A stretch of DNA of 42,531 nt, from the NCBI GenBank assembly GCA_036745245.1, contig DAIOGN010000010.1, positions 1 through 42,531 of the forward strand. Reading direction: 5' to 3'. Within the stretch, counting starts at the first letter, position 1; each line of letters begins with the position of its first letter. Both the position numbers and the translations under genes were made by a program. Positions 40,176-42,531 of this stretch are shown piece after piece. This DNA comes from DAIOGN01 sp036745245. GTDB taxonomy: Bacteria > Zixibacteria > MSB-5A5 > JAUVRN01. Under the pieces are notes generated by a model. The model did no database searches and was not told the DNA's origin. It saw only the letters and a list, made by a program, of their open reading frames with translations.

Positions 40176-41441
40176 TCAGGACAGGAGCATGTGCGCGGGT
40201 TCCTCGAGATTCTCGCACACTTCGCGCAGGTACTGGACCGCCGTGTGTCCGTCGATTAAGCGATGGTCGAAGGACAGCACCAGATACATCATGTCGCGCG
40301 CTACGATCTGTCCTTCGCGCACCACGGGCCGCTTCTGAATGGCGTGAACGCCCAGGATCGCGACCTGCGGCTGATTGATCACCGGAGTGGAGGCCAGAGC
40401 GCCGTACATGCCGGCATTGGTGATGGTGAACGTGCCGCCCGAGATATCATCGGGCGTCAGCGCCTCGCGCCGTGCGCGATCCGCCAGGTCGCCGAGTTCG
40501 GCGGCCAGTTGGAGAATGCCTTTGCTGTCGGCGTGCTTGATCACGGGCACAATGAGCCCCTCGTCGCGCGCCACGGCGAAGCCGACGTGGTAGTACTTCT
40601 TGAGGAGGATTTCCTTGTCCGTCAGGCTGGCATTGATGCGGGGATGATTCTTCAGCGCCGCCGTGGCCGCCTTGATGATGAACGGCATGAACGTGAGCTT
40701 CACACCGTACTGCTTGAGAATGCGCTCCTTGTGCCGGGTACGGAACTCCACCAGGCGGGTCATGTCCACTTCGTCGAGCGTGGTGACGTGCGCCGACGTC
40801 TGGCGCGAGTTCACCATGTGCTGGGCAATGATCTTGCGCACGCCGGCGAACGGCATCCGCTCCACCGGTTCGCCGGAGGAGGCGGGTGACGTGGGCTTCC
40901 AGGAGGGAGCCGCGGGCCGGGCCGCGGTGGGCGAGGGTGCCCCGGACGCGCGTTCGAGATCGCCCGAACTTACGCGGCCCCTGGGACCCGTGCCGGCAAT
41001 GTGTGACAGGTCGATCCCGAGCTCCCGCGCTTTGCGGCGCAGCGCCGGTGATGTGCGGGCGCGGCCCGATGCGGTGACGGTCGCCGTGGGTGCCACCGCT
41101 TTCGCCACCGTGGTGGATCCGTGGGTCGAGGCGTAGTGCGAGGCGCCATGTGCGGACGAAACGGCCGAAAGATCGACAGACGCCAGATCGCTGTCGGTCT
41201 CCCCTTCGCGCAGCAGGATGGCCAGGGGTTCGCCCACCTTTACCGCGTCGCCCTCCCGCACCAGGATCTTGCCGAGCCGGCCGGCGTACCCCGATGGCAC
41301 TTCCACAGTGATCTTGTCGGTGAGGATTTCCACCACCACTTCATCGCGGGCGACCGGGTCACCCGTCTGCTTTCGCCAGGCGCCGATGGTGCCATCCACC
41401 ACCGACTCTCCCATTTGAGGCACGGTAATCGTTATGGGCAT
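40176..41441 (-). CDS. Dihydrolipoamide acyltransferase (E2) of a 2-oxoacid dehydrogenase complex
   Basis: Core acyltransferase of a 2-oxoacid dehydrogenase; whether for pyruvate, 2-oxoglutarate or branched-chain acids cannot be decided. The 421 residues comprise one lipoyl domain (1-78, lipoylated Lys43 in TDKIT), an Ala/Ser/Thr-rich linker, the E3/E1-binding domain (about 129-164, SPALRRKARELGIDLSHIAGTGPRGRV), a second linker, and the catalytic domain (about 195-421) with SFDHRLIDG (His393, Asp397). VERMPFAGVRKIIAQHMVNSRQTSAHVTTLDEVDMT looks closest to branched-chain or generic E2 proteins. E1 and E3 are not adjacent; lipB follows. It has its own promoter with a palindrome over the -35. Confidence 0.92.
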   Translation of the reverse strand: MPITITVPQMGESVVDGTIGAWRKQTGDPVARDEVVVEILTDKITVEVPSGYAGRLGKILVREGDAVKVGEPLAILLREGETDSDLASVDLSAVSSAHGASHYASTHGSTTVAKAVAPTATVTASGRARTSPALRRKARELGIDLSHIAGTGPRGRVSSGDLERASGAPSPTAARPAAPSWKPTSPASSGEPVERMPFAGVRKIIAQHMVNSRQTSAHVTTLDEVDMTRLVEFRTRHKERILKQYGVKLTFMPFIIKAATAALKNHPRINASLTDKEILLKKYYHVGFAVARDEGLIVPVIKHADSKGILQLAAELGDLADRARREALTPDDISGGTFTITNAGMYGALASTPVINQPQVAILGVHAIQKRPVVREGQIVARDMMYLVLSFDHRLIDGHTAVQYLREVCENLEEPAHMLLS

Positions 41442-41481
41442 GCTGCCAGAGTCTCCAGGGTTTCTATGGGGTCAACACAGG

Positions 41482-41511
41482 ATGGTAGCGGGAACGGCCG
41501 CCCGTGGTCAA
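41482..41511 (-). promoter_or_regulatory. Promoter of the E2-lipB unit
   Basis: On the minus strand TTGACC (complement of 41506-41511), 18 nt, TACCAT (complement of 41482-41487), about 40 nt before the E2 ATG. TTGACC is inside a palindrome. Confidence 0.5.
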
Positions 41512-41522
41512 CCACGCGGCGG
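41498..41522. promoter_or_regulatory. Palindrome overlapping the -35 of the E2 promoter
   Basis: CGTGGT-CA-ACCACG (41503-41516) is a perfect inverted repeat, extended by CCGCC (41498-41502) and GGCGG (41518-41522) with one unpaired base, giving 11 base pairs. It overlaps the -35 and begins 3 nt after the nuoI stop. It could be an operator or a transcript-end hairpin of nuoI; there is no T-tract. Confidence 0.4.
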
Positions 41523-41524
41523 TC

Positions 41525-42049
41525 TTACGGTGAGGGCTTCTGGAGCTCCGCCAGAAGCGGCCGGTCGAGCACACGCCTCTGGGCTCGCAAAAACTGCACG
41601 GGAGAGGGCTGTTGCCTGGGCCACGGCACCAGGAGCTGGTCCTTGGTGGCTATAAACGCCTCGCGCGTGAAGTTGGAGAACTCGTATTCCTTGCCCAGGA
41701 AGACGGCCTCCTCCGGGCAGGCTTCCTCGCACAGTCCGCAATAGATGCAACGCAGGAGATTGATCTCGTAAATCTTCGCGAACATCACTCCGTCAGAGGT
41801 CTCCGCCGGTTCCATGTAGATGCAGTCGGCCGGGCAGGCCTTGGCACAGAGCCCGCAGCACACGCAGCGTTCGGTGCCGTCTTCGTAACGCTCGAGGAAG
41901 TGCATGCCCCGATACCGCGGATACATGGGCACTTTTTCGAAGGGGTATTGCACGGTCACCGGGGCACGAAACAGATATTTGAAGGTGATGGCCATCCCGC
42001 GCGCGATGGCCCAGGCCGACCGCAACGGACCGGGTCGAGAGGTGCTCAT
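41525..42049 (-). CDS. nuoI: NuoI-type 8Fe ferredoxin subunit
   Basis: Peripheral-arm subunit of NADH:quinone oxidoreductase that relays electrons through two [4Fe-4S] clusters. The 174 residues have an amphipathic N-terminus with the NuoI-typical ITFKYLFRAPVTVQYPFEKVPMYPRYRGMHFL. Two cluster motifs follow: CVCCGLCAKACP and CIYCGLCEEACP. A C-terminal tail (about 135-174) ends the protein. It is solitary: upstream is nadA (stop and ATG overlap as TGATG), downstream E2, and no other nuo gene is in the window. It could belong to a dispersed complex I or serve another ferredoxin-dependent enzyme. Confidence 0.88.
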   Translation of the reverse strand: MSTSRPGPLRSAWAIARGMAITFKYLFRAPVTVQYPFEKVPMYPRYRGMHFLERYEDGTERCVCCGLCAKACPADCIYMEPAETSDGVMFAKIYEINLLRCIYCGLCEEACPEEAVFLGKEYEFSNFTREAFIATKDQLLVPWPRQQPSPVQFLRAQRRVLDRPLLAELQKPSP

Positions 42050-42531
42050 CAGGAGATCTCGAGCATGCGCTCGAGGGCGATTCTGGCGTCTTTCCTGATG
42101 TCGGGCTTCACGTCAATGATGTTGCCGCTTCCGAGGTGATCGAGACAGTGCGCCACATCCGCCAGGGTAGTGCGGAACATGTTCGAGCACAAGGGGCAGT
42201 TCTGACCGGTGAGTTCCATGATCCGCTTGTCGGGGTGCTGGGCGGCCAGCCTCGCGATGAGATTGAGTTCGGTGCCGATGGCGATCACGGCTCCGGCGGG
42301 CGCCTTCTCCACGTACTGCACGATAAAGTGGGTGGACCCCACTTCGTCGGCCAGCGCCACCACCTCATGCGTGCACTCGGGATGAACCACGACGCGCACG
42401 CCGGGATGGTCTTTGCGCACCTGGACCACCTGCTCAGGCAGGAACCGGCCATGCACGTGGCAGTGACCCTTCCAGAGGATTGCGCGAGCCTTCGTCAGCG
42501 CTTCACTATCCACTCCGCCTCCGGGCACGGT
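42049..42531 (-). CDS. nadA: Quinolinate synthase NadA, C-terminal part only
   Basis: Condenses iminoaspartate with dihydroxyacetone phosphate to quinolinate in NAD synthesis, using an oxygen-sensitive [4Fe-4S] cluster. The frame runs off the right edge, so only the last 160 or so residues are present. Visible are GHCHVHGRFLPEQV, VVVHPECTHEVVALAD with one cluster Cys, GSTHFIVQYVEKAPAGAVIAIGTELNLIARL, and LTGQNCPLCSNMFRTTL with another cluster Cys. The first cluster Cys must lie outside the window. It is translationally coupled to nuoI. Confidence 0.93.
   Translation of the reverse strand, partial: TVPGGGVDSEALTKARAILWKGHCHVHGRFLPEQVVQVRKDHPGVRVVVHPECTHEVVALADEVGSTHFIVQYVEKAPAGAVIAIGTELNLIARLAAQHPDKRIMELTGQNCPLCSNMFRTTLADVAHCLDHLGSGNIIDVKPDIRKDARIALERMLEIS

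Noticed and set aside
1..42531. CRISPR arrays, integrases, prophage or defence islands
   Set aside because: No spaced repeat arrays, recombinase motifs or phage-like genes were seen; the window is almost entirely housekeeping operons.

Overview
The window looks like a piece of chromosome from a high-GC, diderm (Gram-negative) bacterium, most likely an uncultured lineage of the Fibrobacterota-Chlorobiota-Bacteroidota (FCB) neighbourhood such as Eisenbacteria, Krumholzibacteria or Zixibacteria. This placement is inference. It rests on the outer-membrane porin and beta-barrels, LolC/LolD, a secreted M1 peptidase ending in a dockerin-like repeat pair, a McsA-McsB-ClpC set outside the Firmicutes, the coexistence of GlnRS and GluRS, and promoter-like sites resembling the Bacteroidota TAnnTTTG element. 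No phage, plasmid, CRISPR or rRNA sequence is visible; nearly all of the window is core housekeeping DNA packed into short operons with 1-17 bp overlaps.

Layout. 1-9351 (+) is a phosphate-starvation island: the 3' part of a PhoR-type kinase, a phosphate-selective porin, PstS, enlarged PstC and PstA, PstB and PhoU. Two Pho-box-like sites with TTAACA repeats at exactly 11-nt spacing precede the porin and pstS. 9532-11709 (+) encodes a secreted M1-family metallopeptidase. 11759-19531 (-) is lysS-lolC-lolD-mcsA-mcsB-clpC: lysyl-tRNA synthetase, lipoprotein export, and the protein-arginine-phosphorylation/ClpC degradation system. 19683-24602 (+) holds glnS, a ~167-bp long-hairpin element, a small DUF3566-like membrane protein, gltX, a histone-H1-tail-like basic protein and a lipoprotein. 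24593-27030 (-) holds a MOSC protein, def, bcp and nfo, with an operator-like palindrome in the MOSC promoter. 27137-27356 has tRNA-Tyr(GTA) and tRNA-Gly(TCC).

27393-33261 (+) carries a cation diffusion facilitator, ruvB, queA, ispD, a polytopic membrane protein and a DinB-family protein. 33262-33583 is a structured leader with a near-consensus promoter and a possible leader peptide in front of a divergent EF-G-like GTPase (33584-35668). Three outer-membrane beta-barrel genes follow (35694-37533), then yebC-ruvC-ruvA (37617-39440). The right end (-) runs nadA (cut by the edge), a solitary nuoI, a dihydrolipoamide acyltransferase (E2) and lipB.

The genes cooperate in recognisable modules: phosphate sensing and uptake; protein quality control through phosphoarginine-tagged degradation; Holliday-junction processing (ruvB separated from ruvCA by about 9 kb); and lipoylation of the E2 lipoyl domain by the neighbouring LipB. 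I did not find an unmistakable new multi-gene system. The most unusual items are the diderm McsAB-ClpC operon, the hairpin element at 21389-21555, the structured leader of the EF-G-like gene, the palindromic operators at the MOSC and E2 promoters, and the recurrent TAnnTTG promoter motif.
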